64,000 nt of DNA, from NCBI RefSeq assembly GCF_019649055.1, contig NW_026570335.1, positions 434,001-498,000 of the forward strand, written 5' to 3'. Shown here piece by piece: positions 1 to 12,200 of the stretch (within the stretch, counting starts at the first letter, position 1; each line of letters opens with the position of its first letter). The translations under genes and the position numbers were made by a program. The notes beneath the pieces are model-generated. The model was not told the origin of the DNA. It saw nothing but the letters and a program-made list of their open reading frames with translations, and ran no database searches. Origin of the DNA: Paramacrobiotus metropolitanus (lineage: Eukaryota > Tardigrada > Eutardigrada > Parachela > Macrobiotidae).

Positions 1-3000
1 CCCTCTGCGCAGAATCGACGCCATCGATCATTTTCGGTTCTGCCCAGATGAACGGGTAGGGTTTTGTTGACATGCTGAGCGAGCTCCCAACGCGGATACC
101 GTCCACATTGGCTGTTGGAAAGCAAGCGGACAAGAGCGCAAACTCACTAAACTACTGCACGAACCGATTATCCCAAAATTCTTAACAAAGGCAGATTTTA
201 GCTCGTTAATGTCCATACGTGTGACCTCTAAGTCCAGTGATCATAAAAGGTCATCAACCGTTGGAACGTTTGTTCGTGTGTTGTTTTCAGTGGTTACGGT
301 TCCGTGTAGCCGCCAAATAGTAAACGGTATTCCGAATGCTAAGGCCAATTTTACAGTGTTTTTCCGACAACTGTGAACCTTTTTGGAGGTGCAGCCAGAA
401 CTAGTCACCTTTTGGAAGTCGGCCAAACAAGTATCTGCCCAAAAGAACATATGTTCTAACGTTTGTCAGTTTGGGATTCAACAGTGTGATGTACTACGTC
501 AAATCGCGTTAATTTTCCACTCTACAGTGTTTGCCATGTTGTTATTCCGTAGAGATTCAGCAGAGTGGTTCATGGATGTCGTCTGCCCTTTCACACCTCA
601 AGCGCACTTGCGGATATTGATCGCCGGAGCCTTAATAATTTTACTGGCTTGAATGAATTTCATTATCTGTCCTGCATTTCAATCCAGCGGAACTATTTGA
701 ACCCTGGACGCCGTACAACTGTATGATTCCAAAATAAAACCTCACAGGCACTTCCTGCCAAGCAGCTGCATTCGATTTATCTCTATCTTTATATCAGTAG
801 GCGACTACTTTTATTGCGGTCGCAAATAGGGCCGGCATCATGGCGCTTCATTGGCTTAACTCAACATGGGCTTACTTGGATAGAAATTATATATACATAG
901 AAAGAGCGTTACGCATACTTGAAGTATCGCTCTTGCAACGATGGCACTGCTCCACTGGGCGACGGGAACTGGATCTGAGCATTGAATAGCGGGTGACCTG
1001 GTAAAGACTAGGTTTATAAGGGTACCGGCCTGTATTGACTTACCCACTACCTGGCCACTTGGGAATTCTGACTTGTTTTGCATATTCCGTCTGGCAAGAC
1101 GGAATTCGCAATACAAATCGGAATACTGCTTAGCACGTGATCGATCAGCCGTGTGATGGGCACTAATTGAGCGTTGACAGGTACCAGAAGGTCTACTTTG
1201 GGCGTTCAGCGTTCAAAGGTTTGGAGTTGACTATCAAAACAACAGGAAATATGAAATCAGGTACGCGGAATCTCCTTTTGTTCTCCCTTTTGTTTGGGTA
1301 GCCACCCGTCGTACACTGCCTCCAACAACAGAGAGTACAATCCTTACTGGTTGATTCGACTTCTCTCCAGGATGGCGCCCTGTAGCGGTTGGGTGCCGTG
1401 ACTGGCTTACAAACAGTTCTGTCTGCTATCATAAGCTGAAGTCTATGTTAATTTATTCATCCTGCGTTCAAACTTTTTTGCCACTGCCATCGATTCATAC
1501 GCCGTGATGTTCTCGTAGGCCCGTAAAAACAAGTGCTTTTCCCGGCATTTTTTTCACAGCGCGCGTTCGCAGACTTTGTTGTTTGTTAATTGGCTAGACA
1601 CATGAAAACAGAAAAACATTCTCTGCAAACGAGGCAAAATATTTACAGTATCCTTAAATTAAGCGGCAGTGCTTTGACCACGGTATTACACCACCACGCA
1701 TATGACAGCACACACGAGCAGAAACAGAGCGAATGCGTTGTTCTCTTGTTGTCGCACCGTAAAATCCCTGTTTGTTGGTGACGTCGGAAGGGCAACTGCT
1801 ATTTTGCAATTCCGGTGAGAATAGTGCATTGGCGCTTCTCGAAAGTTACGCCAGTTGTTTAAAAAATCTATCTGGATTCTGGCCAATCGGATAGCTCTGA
1901 ACCATTGAGAGGATCCTTATGTTTGAGCCACTTGATTGCAACTTCTTAAAATAATACTCGTAGCCTATTTAGCTACTACAGAAATTGTACGCCTTTTATA
2001 AAATTGCTTTGAGTTCCTTCTTTTGTGATGATTATATTAAACTTTGTGCATTAACTGAAGCGGTTCTCCTTCGCTCAAATATTATTAAATTAAAAGGAAC
2101 GGTAAATTACTTATAAATAAACAGGAAAATTATTAATCATAACCAAATTTTTCATCCAAAATAAATTCAACAAAGTAAAACAAATCAACAACAATCAACA
2201 AAACCCAAATCAACAAAACCAAATTTTTTAATCAACAAAATAAAAAGAAATTTGAAATTTTTTTAGCGGCATATACCTACAGAAGAAAACAATTTCTGTA
2301 AGACTGTAACAATATTGACAATATGCAAGAACTTGCAAAGAATGTGGAATACTGTGTATACGGGCAATAACGGGCATATGGAATCATTTTTTTCAAGCCA
2401 CCGCACTACGCCTGTGTGTACCATAGCGTTAGGCGCATGAATGACCCAGCGATAGCGCTCTTGCGCGTGGACGATCTTCTGCGGATAGAACGGCGAGGTG
2501 AGGATCGACGCCGCTCTCCTGTTGCAAATACTGCGTCAATTGCGTCGCACTTTGCCCTATATTACACAACACATAAACTACTAAACCGCATCGCGCACTA
2601 CCACATTTCCGGCGAAATAACATTATTTAAAATAAATTGATGCAGAATAGCCTAGAAATATGGAAAAAAGAAAGAATATAATAGAAGTCAACGTCGAATA
2701 CGCAAATTATTTAAAATAAAAAAAATACGCCAAACAATAATACAGAAAATAAAATAATAAAAAATACAACAATAAATTCAACAATATAAAACAAATGCTA
2801 TGAGAATTAATAATAGTACTCGTATAAAATATACAGAATAAATGTTAGAATAAAATAATATGGGGTGTCTTTATTTACAGATATACAGCCTGGCACCGCC
2901 AAGTTCGGACAGTTTTTTTCAGAAAATTACTGCCAGGGATGAGGGATCCGTCAACATATACGACCCTATTTAATATTTTCTTGGTTTCCTGATGTGTCTC

Positions 3001-3463
3001 GCATCTTTTGCAGTCGAACTTTTTAGAATAAGATCGCGCTTTGAATTTTGGGGAGCGATAATCCAAACCAGACTAGTCTAAAAAAGCGGCCCGACCCATC
3101 TACCGCGGTAGTCTTGGTCTCATTTAAAATTTTAAAAATTCTGTTGATGCTATAGTCCAAAAGCAGTTATTCTATGATGTTGGCCATTTAATGCTCTTCA
3201 GGAATATCCTAGACCCTTACCGATTTCGATCAAGCCTATGTGACCTTTGCAGTGCGACTGCGGTACTATCGAATCAGAGGACTGCTTTCATTTGCACACT
3301 CGCCGCGCAGCCACGAGGTGTCGGAAATAGCCACTTTTAGAATGATCTTGTTCAGAAGACACTGATCGTCATTTTAAGCTACTTCATTCACAGGATAAGC
3401 TCGTTACGTTCACCCTCCTCGTTACGTTCTTTACGTTCACCCTCCGCTGCTGTTCGAAGGAGG
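1..3463. other. AT-rich spacer, no supported gene
   Basis: Only short open frames with no recognisable domain occur here on either strand. The part from about 2030 to 2870 is very AT-rich, with runs of CAACAAA-like and AATAAA-like words. I see no splice-linked exons, RNA gene or clear transposon ends before the foldback element starts at 3464. Confidence 0.5.
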
Positions 3464-3539
3464 GTAGGTACAAAGTGGTCCAAATCTAATTTTAAAACTA
3501 TTAAAACTAATAAAACCAAGCGTTTTAATTAATAAATAC

Positions 3540-4440
3540 ATCGGATCGACAGTGATTTCTCAAAAAGCGGTTTTAAGGTTTTAATGGTTTTTACTAATAT
3601 ATAGTTTTGATAGTGATTTTTCGGAAAGCGGTTTTAAGGTTTTAGCAGTTTTATTACTAAATTACAGTTTTATCAGTGATTTCTCAGAAAGCGGTTTTAA
3701 GGTTTTAGTGGTATTATTACCATTATACAGTTTTAGCAGTGATTTTTCAAAAAGCGGTTTTAAGGTTTTAGCAGTTTTTACTGACATTTAGTTTTGATAG
3801 TGATTTTCTGGAAAGCGGTTTTAAGGTTTTAGCAGTTTTTACTACAGTTTTATCAGTGATTTTTAAAAAAGAGGTTTTAAGGTGTAAGTGGTTTATTACT
3901 ATTATACAGTTTTAGCAGCGATTTTTCAAAAAACGGTTTTAAGGTTTTAGTAGTTTTATTACTAAACAACAGTTTTATCAGTGATTTCTCAGAAAACGGT
4001 TTTAAGGTTTTAGTGGTTTTATTACTATTATACAGTTTTAGCAGTGATTTCTCAGAAGGCAGTTTTAAGGTTTTAGTGGTTTTATTACTATTATACAGTT
4101 TTAGCAGTGATTTCTCAGAAAACGGTTTTAAGGTTTTAGAGGTTTTGTTACTATTTACAGTTTTAGCAGTGATCTTTCTAAAGCGGTTTTAAGGTTTTAA
4201 CGGTTTTATTACTAATACACAGTTTTGATAGTGATTTTTCGGAAAGCGGTTTTAAGGTTTTAGCAGTTTTATTACTAAATTACTGTTTTATCAGTGATTT
4301 TTAAGAAGGAGGTTTTAAGGTTTTTGCAATTTTTACTGATATTTAGTTTTGATAGTAATTTTTAAGAAAGAGGTTTTAAGGTTTCAGCGGTTTTTAATGA
4401 TTTTTTGTTTTGATGGTGTTCTGAAGCCGGTTTTTAGGCG
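3540..4440 (+). repeat. Left arm tandem array, ~60-68 bp unit, about 15 copies
   Basis: The words AGTGATTT, GCGGTTTTAAGGTTTTAG and a spacer with TTATTACTA recur roughly every 61-66 bp. Spacing between successive TTTTAAGG motifs is 61, 63 and 63 bp in the first units. Units differ by small substitutions and indels, so the array is not freshly amplified. Confidence 0.85.
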
Positions 4441-5010
4441 TTGACAGTTTTATTTCTGAGGTTTGTAAGGTTTTACAGGTCTCAACCAATATAGTAGTTT
4501 TGACAGTAATTATTCAGGAAACAGTATTAAGCCCTTAGAAGTATTATCATTAGGTAGATATTCGGAGGTTATTAAAATGATCTATTGACAGTAAGACCTC
4601 AGTTCACCGTAATTTTGTTACTGAGTTCTGACAATGAGAGCGGGTTTAAGGTTTTTAGACTTTTAGTATTACTAAATGTTTGCAGGTATCACGGTTTCTT
4701 TGATTTCGCACGTATGGAGGGTTTTAACAATAAAATTCCTTTTAATTACTTACTATTGCATGTGTTTTCCAAAACCCATATAAACTTTTTACATTGTAAC
4801 TATTGTTGTTGCCACAGTCTGCGGCAGCAACAACAGTTACGCATAACGACTGGGTTCTATTTGGCACCGGTTGATGGAAGACACTAGCACCGGAACATGG
4901 GTCACCGGTGCAACCGGGCCGCCGTCCTTGCTAAAGGATCCCCCAACGCCTCATCCAAGAGGGTAGGCGGAAGATAAGAACGACTTGTTATACTATGTAA
5001 ACCATCAGAT

Positions 5011-5103
5011 GCTGTTATGTTGAAGTAAATATAAACTTTACCTTCTATTGAGATACTTATTATATATACTTATTATATATACTTATTACTTCAACATAAC
5101 AGC
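5011..5103. repeat. Small palindromic repeat, 18 bp perfect arms
   Basis: GCTGTTATGTTGAAGTAA at 5011-5028 is matched by its exact complement at 5086-5103. The 57 bp between holds a TATATACTTATTA repeat. It lies inside the foldback element and could be a tiny MITE nested there or part of the element itself. Confidence 0.6.
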
Positions 5104-6943
5104 AACTGAAATTCACTAAACAGACACACCATCGCTACACATGCCATATTCACGATCAGTGATGGTTTGCTTCTCCAGCATCGTTATGTACATGAACTTG
5201 TACATCCCAAAAGACACATCCTAATGCCTTTCTAAGTCGTCCTGCCTAACAATCACCTCTGCTGTGTTAACCGGAATTAGCTCTGCTAATTCTGTTTTTG
5301 TGTACTGACGACAGGCAGGTAACATACACAGTAACTTAGTTACGAATATTTTGCAAAAGCGCAATAATGATCTCAACAGAGTCTCGATCAATAGCTATAT
5401 TAAAGCTATATTAAACCTTAGAGAAAGATGCTATTGACATAAGTAAGAAAAATATTTGCAAAGGTCAGGAAACCATGTCCCAGCACTAATTTGCCGATTA
5501 TAAATTCCTGTTAAATAAGTTAAAGGTTGCAGTCCCATATACAGTTACATACTGCTATTAAAGTGCAGTACTCGTACAGACACAGAAGGGTACAGTACTG
5601 TACTTACCGGCGGGTGGCTAAACGAAATGGTCGTCTCCGATTTCGAGTTTTGTTTTCTCGCCAACCATTTACCGCATCGTACAGTATTTAAGACTCGTTC
5701 AAAGGAAAATTTCAAAGACTACTAAAAACAACAAACTTTGTTTTGGGAAAGAAGACACCTTCCTTAACAAGAGAACCAAATTAAGCTCTGAAAAGGTTCA
5801 CTATGTCCCACGCACAACTGAAAACCTTGCGACATTTTCTTTCCGTACGAACTTTTTTCATTTTTCCAATGGTTTTATCTAGAGAATGGTTTCGGTTTTC
5901 ATTCGAAAACAATTTTGTTGACATGGTAATTTGTGCCGAATGAATTAAATAGGTTATCTATTTTTGCTCTTTTCGAAAAAGTAAAGATTTATTATCCGAT
6001 TTTTTTTGAACGAATTTGACCTAGAAAAAGACTCCACGCGTTAAAAACGAAATGATTTTTAAGATCTCTACTTGCCCAATTTACCAGAATTTCGTGTACG
6101 TTGTCTATGCTTTCTTGTTTTGTTTCCTGGCCGAACGCGGTCTCACACAACACGAAGTTTTTAACACTATTTGTAAAAACATAAGAAACAACCTCTGCGA
6201 CACACAGCAGTGTGCTCGGGTGAATAACAGGAGTTTCTATTCTAGAAACAGGGAAATCCGAATTTTTGTTTCGTGGACATCCTGAAGCTCCACCTAGTTT
6301 GGCAAAATATTTTACTATAAACCATACCTTGGCATAAGGTCTATTGAGCATAATATTTGTACGTTGTAAAGATTGCTCTTTCAAATGGAACTAACGCACT
6401 GTCGATCAAAATTAAAGCGCACATTGATAATCAGACGGCCTTTTGTTTGGCCACCCGGTATCTCTGTACTGTTCTAGGAAACAGTTCAAAATCAAAGCAC
6501 GTATACAGTGGCTCTACGATTTTTAGCCATTAAAAATTTTAAACATTTATTATTGATTTATTCTTCAAAAAGCTTTTCCTCGGATTTATCTTACAGTGTA
6601 CATATCAGGAAATGTCTCCCAAATTTCTGAAAGTGTTCAACTCTCAAATTTGTAGGGTAGACATGAGACATAATTTACAGTTAAGTTGGTGTTTGGTGAG
6701 TAGACGGATCCGCGACTAATGCAACACAAGTACAACGGGTTTGCTGTGTAAACTTTGCTGCTAAGACACATGGCCATATAGTCAGAAATCAGCCAATTTC
6801 AGGTTTCTAGCACTTTCCATAATTTTAAAATGAAATCCAAAATTTTTGAAATTCATATTAAAATCGAAAAAAATGCTATGGATCTGATATTGGTTTAATT
6901 TGCCTATTTCCACTTTGTGGCATGTGTCTTGTATAGCAAAGTT

Positions 6944-7189
6944 TCAAAAAGATCGGATAATTACCAGACTTTTGGTACACAACAATGCATTTAAACTATT
7001 CGCCCATTTTAGTTCGCCATATCTCGGCAACCGGATGTTGCGCGCGCAAAAGGTTTTTAGAACAATGTATACAAATCATTTAGCTTTAGAATGGCGCAAA
7101 GTATTACAAAAAAGTGATTCGGAGTGCGCGAAAGCGAACTTTTTAGTGTATGTATCCCATTTTCGACCGGGCCTGGCCATTGTCCTTAA
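6944..7189. mobile_element. TTAA-flanked MITE, diverged copy
   Basis: This stretch matches the intron-4 MITEs of membrane-protein copies 1 and 2: the words CCAGACTTTTGGTACAC, GGCAACCGGATG, TATACAAATCATTTAGCTT and AAGTATTACAAAA occur in the same order. The right end reads GGCCATTGTCCTTAA, like the other copies. The left terminal repeat is too diverged to place. It is nested in the foldback element. Confidence 0.6.
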
Positions 7190-7439
7190 GCTGTCTTAGC
7201 CGCCTGTCTGAGGAGGGACAATTTTTCATGCTGGCATCTTACTGGTGGTTTATTGTTTTTTAAATAAAGTTCTTTAAATAAATAAAGGGGGGTCAGCTTT
7301 GCAGGAGATCGTTCTGATAACCGGCACCCGCGCACCCGCTCGTGGGCATTCGCTAATGCTTTACAAAAGATCGAGCGCACAGGATGTGCTTGCAACCTCC
7401 GTCAAATCGGTATCAGAACCAGATTTCAGTAAAAACTGC

Positions 7440-8030
7440 TAAAACTTTAAAACCGCTTTCTGAAAATCCACTGGTAAAACGATATATTAGTAATTAATCC
7501 GTTAAAACTTAAAAACCGCTTTCTGAAAAATCACTGTTAAAACTTGAAACTTTATGCTGTTAACAAAACCGTTAAAACCTTAAAACCGCTTTCTGAAAAA
7601 TCCCTATCAAAACTGTGTATTAGTAATAAAACCGCTAAAACCTTAAAACCGCTTTCTGAAAAATCACTATCAAAACTGTGTATTAGTAATAAAACCGTTA
7701 AAACCTTAAAACCGCTTTCTGAAAAATCACTATAAAAACTGTGTATTAGTAATAAAACCGTTAAAACCTTAAAACCGCTTTCTGAAAAATCGCTGTCCAT
7801 ACTATATATTGTTATTTTTATTACTAAAAACTGTTAAAACCGTAAAACCAGTTTTTTGAATATCACTCATCTCATATAGTAATTTATTTTTTTTTTAATT
7901 TTAAGAGTTTTAGAAGTTTTAGTAGTTTTAAAGCTTTTAAGAGTTTTAAGAGTTTTAAAGGTTTTAAAGGTTTTAAAGGTTTCAAGGGTTTTAAGGGTTT
8001 TAAGGGTTTTAAGGACTTGGACCACTTTGT
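7440..8030 (-). repeat. Right arm tandem array plus TTTTAAGG minisatellite
   Basis: The complement of the left-arm unit (AAAACCGCTTTCTGAAAAATC) repeats about 6-7 times at ~66 bp spacing to about 7860. It is followed at 7900-8015 by a 9-11 bp minisatellite based on TTTTAAGGG/TTTTAAGAG. The short open frames over this stretch on both strands are simply the repeat read through and are not genes. Confidence 0.85.
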
Positions 8031-8044
8031 ACCTACAGTGGAGG

Positions 8045-9108
8045 AAATTTTCGTGGACTCATCGATGAGCAGCGCGTCGGCCTCCTGGCGGTTGCGAGCC
8101 GGTCGTCTGTCGGCGACCTGCAGCTACACGCCCAATATCGCCCACACCCCCAACGAACTCCCGCACCTACCCCAACAGCACCATGCCCCGCACCAGCCCG
8201 TCCAGCTCCCGCACGTGACTCTGCAGCGAACGGTAGCGTTCCTTCAGCCCGGACACCGCCGCCCCCGTGACCTTTACCTCGGAAACCGTTTCCGTGACCC
8301 TCTGGACCTTTAGCTGGGTGTCAGACCCAGTGACTTTTAGCGGGGGATCCGCCCAGGTGACCTTTACTTCGTGATCCGTCTCGGTGACCTTTCCCTGAAT
8401 GTCCGGCGTTGTGACCTTTGCCTGGGGACCCGTTCCGATGGCCTTCAGCTCCTGGTTGACACTCCGGAAGCCCAGTTTGACCTCGTACATCACACTCAGG
8501 ATGTAGAAACTCGGGAAGGTCTCCGCGCTCAAGACGAAGAACAGCCACACCCCGATCAACGCCGGGAAGAAGAAATGCGGGAGGGGCGGGGGCGCCACGT
8601 GCAGATACTGCAGCAGCGCCGCCACCACGGTACGGTTGAACATGCCGGCAATCGGAGCAAACGCGCGGGCGAAGGACGCCAGACGCGGCGGTAAAGGTCA
8701 CCGCCCACGCCACCACCAGGACGTGGAAGCCACGTCTCCGGGGGACCGGCGCCAGGGTGCGCTGGAGACGGGCGGCTAGCCCCGGCATCCGTCGGCAGCT
8801 GCGGATGAAGAGGAGCCCCATGAGGGGACCCTGAAGGTAGATGAGCATCTTGAAGGCGAAGGAGACGATGACGAAGAACTCCAGGTGCGCCAGCTGCTCC
8901 TTGTAGACGAGGTAGAGCCCGATGGACCACGGGAGGAAGTAGGCGGCCTACCCGGCCTGGATGAGGACGGACCACAGGGCGGCCGCGCAGTGGGGGCGCC
9001 GGGGGGCAGGGCGAAGGGGAAGAGGCCGCAGAGCTGGGCCAGGCGATAGAAGAGCAGCGGGAGGTGGGGCGCCGAGCGGCTGGGGACGGCGGGGGTGGAC
9101 CGTGTCAT
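8045..9108 (-). pseudogene. Gustatory-receptor-like multi-pass protein, broken
   Basis: GC-rich sequence on minus carries pieces of a polytopic membrane protein in shifting frames. The N-terminal piece (ATG at 9108) has RLAQLCGLFPFALPPG, which resembles the arthropod-type gustatory receptor N-terminus. Next come hydrophobic pieces AAYFLPWSIGLYLVY and FFVIVSFAFKMLIYL, then FFFPALIGVWLFFVLSAETF (about 8560). After that comes a loop of KVT-based repeats, then LKERYRSLQSHVRELDGLV, like the intracellular helix before the last receptor segments. At least two frame changes and one in-frame stop (near 8946) lie between the pieces, with another stop after 8167. The final receptor segment with its usual TYxxxxxQF motif is not found; the foldback element begins right after the last readable piece. 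Family assignment is by eye and could be another 7TM family. Confidence 0.45.
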
Positions 9109-9299
9109 CGGGGCTTTTTTCCTGCCGGTTAATATTCGACCTGTACTCGCACGTCTGCAGCGCAGTACAAGCGGCTTTTAATTCTACGTTATATCGAGGC
9201 ATTACGTAACACGTCTGCCTGCTGTTGAGCCATGGCGATGCAACGTCGAACCGTGCCGCGGATCATCCTGCTCCTACCCAGCAGCATCCGCATGATTGC

Positions 9300-12200
9300 A
9301 TGGAGGTGGACGGGTTTCTCCGCGGATTGCGTGAACTGCAGGCGACGGGGACGCTATGCGACGTGGTCCTGTACGGCAGCGACGCGGATGAAGGATCCGC
9401 GCTGGCCAACGGCATTCCCTGTCATCGCGGTGTCCTCAGCGTGCACAGTGCCTACTTTCGGGCCGTCTTCACGCACGACTGGAAGGACTCCCGGGATCCC
9501 GTCTTCCAGCTGCACAACGTTGACACTGCTACGATGAACGCGTGAGTATTTCGAAGTAGCTGTGTGCAGTGTGATCACATGCTGTTCTTGTAATTGTACT
9601 GAAAGCAGTTGCGTGGTTGTAAACTTGTGCGCATCCTACATTAATGATTAGGCATTGATCAGAAACTAGCGCCATTAATCTAACAATTACTGTATTCGTT
9701 TATCGTTCTTGGACTTGGTGCACGTGATAGGTTGGTCCAGTACGCGTACAGCATGGAGATCGGTCTGAACGCCGACAACGTGGCGTCCCTGGTGGTGGCG
9801 GCGGAGTTCCTGCAGATGGACCGCGTGGCTGGCAAGTGCTGGGCGTACGTGCAGCAGCATTTTCTTAGAAGTATTTTCTTAGTAAACAGGTACTGTATTA
9901 TTAGTGGTTTTCTTTTCCTGCTGTGGGCAGCTTATTCAGCAGGCCAGGGTCAAAAGGAGGGAGGGAAAATTAAAGGGAGGGATTTTCTTTGGTCAAAAAG
10001 AGGAAGGGAAAACTAAAGGGAGGGAGTTTGAGCAGTCGAAAGGAGGGAGGGAAAACTAAAGGAAGGGATTTTGAGTGGTCAGAAAAGGAAGGGAATTTGG
10101 GCGATTCTAAAATTTGAAGAAGTTCAGAGCGAGCAAAACAAACTTCCCAACCTCTACTGCCGGAAGCTGTTGTAAGATTTAGATATAGTGGTAATCTTCC
10201 CCTTAACAAAAAATTTTCTCAGCATGTTTGAGATTGGATGCTATATTGCTATATGGAATCGTTGGAACGTTTTTATGTTCAAACTACATTTAGTTCATCT
10301 TGTAATCAAGCACGCGAGCAAAGCGAGCTTTTTTTATCAAGAGGACGAGCGAAGCGAACGCACGTTTCTTATTGACGACATTTGATAACTGAGAGTACCC
10401 GTAACCTTTGGGTCGCGGAGCAACTTTTGGGTGGCTGACTATTTTCTTTGTGATTCTTTTACGACGCAGCATGGTGAGTCGAACTGAAATACCCGGTGAC
10501 CTAAAACATGGGTCCCCGAGATCGCCGTCAGAGCTTCCGATACCATACTAACATACCTAAATATTTCTAAATATTTCTAAATATTTCTAAATATTTCTAA
10601 ATATTTCTAAATATTTCTAAATATTTCTAAATATTTCTAAATATTTCTAAATATTTCTAAATATTTCTAAATATTTCTAAATATTTCTAAATATTTCTAA
10701 ATATTTCTAAATATTTCTAAATATTATCCTAGGAAAATGCTCCGCTTTAGACTAGCACTAGAAGACCGAAGCGAAGCTAGACATTAAATTAATTCAAGAA
10801 CGTTGCAGTCAGGTTTATCGCACAATTACGAGTTTTAATGTGTTCAGTTAAGAGTTGCAAAAATGTAATGAATTTGAATAGTCGGAAACACACAGCATGG
10901 CTAGCTGTGTTTTAGGACATGCGTTTTAGCTGCTCTAATTCAGGTTTTCTCTCCTGAGTCGTCTTCTGTTTTCCTGACTGCAATAGAAGAAATGGAAATA
11001 CTGGTTCAATGGCCAAACCGGTCCAAATTTTAATGCGTAAAAATCCGGCGTAAATTTGGAATTTGATTGCGAAACTAAGATAATATCTCGAGAATTAGGG
11101 TGCAAATCAGGAAATTAATTTTGCGTTTAAAACATGGAAAATACATATATAACTTGGATACACAATTTAATCGAAAAAACAATACAAAAATCTGGTTCTG
11201 ATTTAAAAACTAATTGAATGGTTAAATAATGAAGTAAGAAGATTTCTTTTAAGAATTTTTCAGAAAGTAAAATCTTGCATTTTAGAAAAACTTAAAGCAA
11301 ACAAACTCTTTCTTATAACCAAGAGGAATCTTAGTAATTAAGGATGCAAGTAACCAATGTTTAAGAATTTTGGTTTTAGGTAGGAATGATTCAAAAACGA
11401 TTTTTGTATCAAATAAAAAGTTGCGAGAAGTAATTCAAAGTTCATTTAACAATTGGAATTATTTTGTAATTTAAGATTTGGAAGGGAGAAAAATTGAAAA
11501 ACTTGGGCAATTTTCTATTATTATTTATTTTGATGCGCGCGTATTGCATTTTATCTTAATTTTGGCATTCTATACCGGGAGATAAAATTTGATAAAATTC
11601 CTTTTTTTCAGAATTGGGTTTCTGATGTACAAGATTTAAAAAATTTATAAAAAAATCAAAGCCATTAAAACCCATGTGCCAGTGGTTTTGCGCGAAATTT
11701 TTGAAAAATAACTCAATCACTCAAAAATATCCGTTAGTGCAAATAACTTTATATTGAGAGTTTGACTGTTATTTTAGGATTTAGGTATGTTATGAGTACT
11801 TCTGTTCGACTTAGCACATCAAACTGCATAACGTGCGTATATACTGTGGTAGCCCTGGCTGCGACCTCGGGGACCGAGGTTTGAGGTCACCGGGTATTTC
11901 GGTTCGACTCACCATGCTGCGTCGTACAGAAATCACAAAGAAAATAGTCAGCCACCCAGTTGCTCCGCGCGACCCAAAGGTTACGGGTACTCTCAGTTAC
12001 AGATCAAATGTCATCAATAAAAAACGTGCGTTCGCTTCGCTCGTCCTCTTGATAAAAAAAGCTCGCTTTGCTCGCGTGCTTGATTGCAAGATGAACTAAA
12101 TGTAGTTTGAACATAAAAACGTTCCAACGATTCCATATAGCATCCAATCTCAAACATGCTGAGAAAATTTTTTATTAAGTGGAAGATTACCACTATATCT

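Larger units (their letters stand above)
3464..8036. mobile_element. Foldback-type DNA element with repeat-built inverted arms
   Basis: The two ends are a perfect inverted match of 20 bp, GTAGGTACAAAGTGGTCCAA, at 3464 and its complement ending at 8036. Inside each end lies an array of ~60-68 bp units in opposite orientation: about 15 units on the left (3540-4440) and 6-7 on the right (7440-7860). This is the architecture of foldback elements, where long TIRs are made of tandem repeats. The 3 kb middle (4.5-7.4 kb) holds short open frames but no transposase I recognise, so it looks non-autonomous or decayed. No exact target duplication is visible next to the 20 bp ends. It abuts the receptor-like pseudogene at 8045. 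The element boundary is well supported; the superfamily is unknown. Confidence 0.75.

Noticed and set aside
856-1432. Short minus frames at the left edge
   Set aside because: No homology-like motifs, splice partners or conservation; chance frames.
5992-6384. 130-codon minus frame in the foldback core
   Set aside because: No domain or transposase motif, and no codon bias unlike the AT-rich surroundings; not supported as a gene.
7544-7800. Repetitive small proteins (KTLKPLSEKSL units)
   Set aside because: They are the foldback-arm repeat unit translated, present on both strands.
8321-8975. Several long GC-rich frames over the receptor relic
   Set aside because: Pro/Arg/Ser-rich frames are shadows caused by high GC; only the hydrophobic pieces in shifting frames look like protein.
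11833-12099. 88-codon frame in the right arm of the long-TIR element
   Set aside because: It lies in the inverted arm and its mirror occurs in the left arm; repeat sequence, not a gene.
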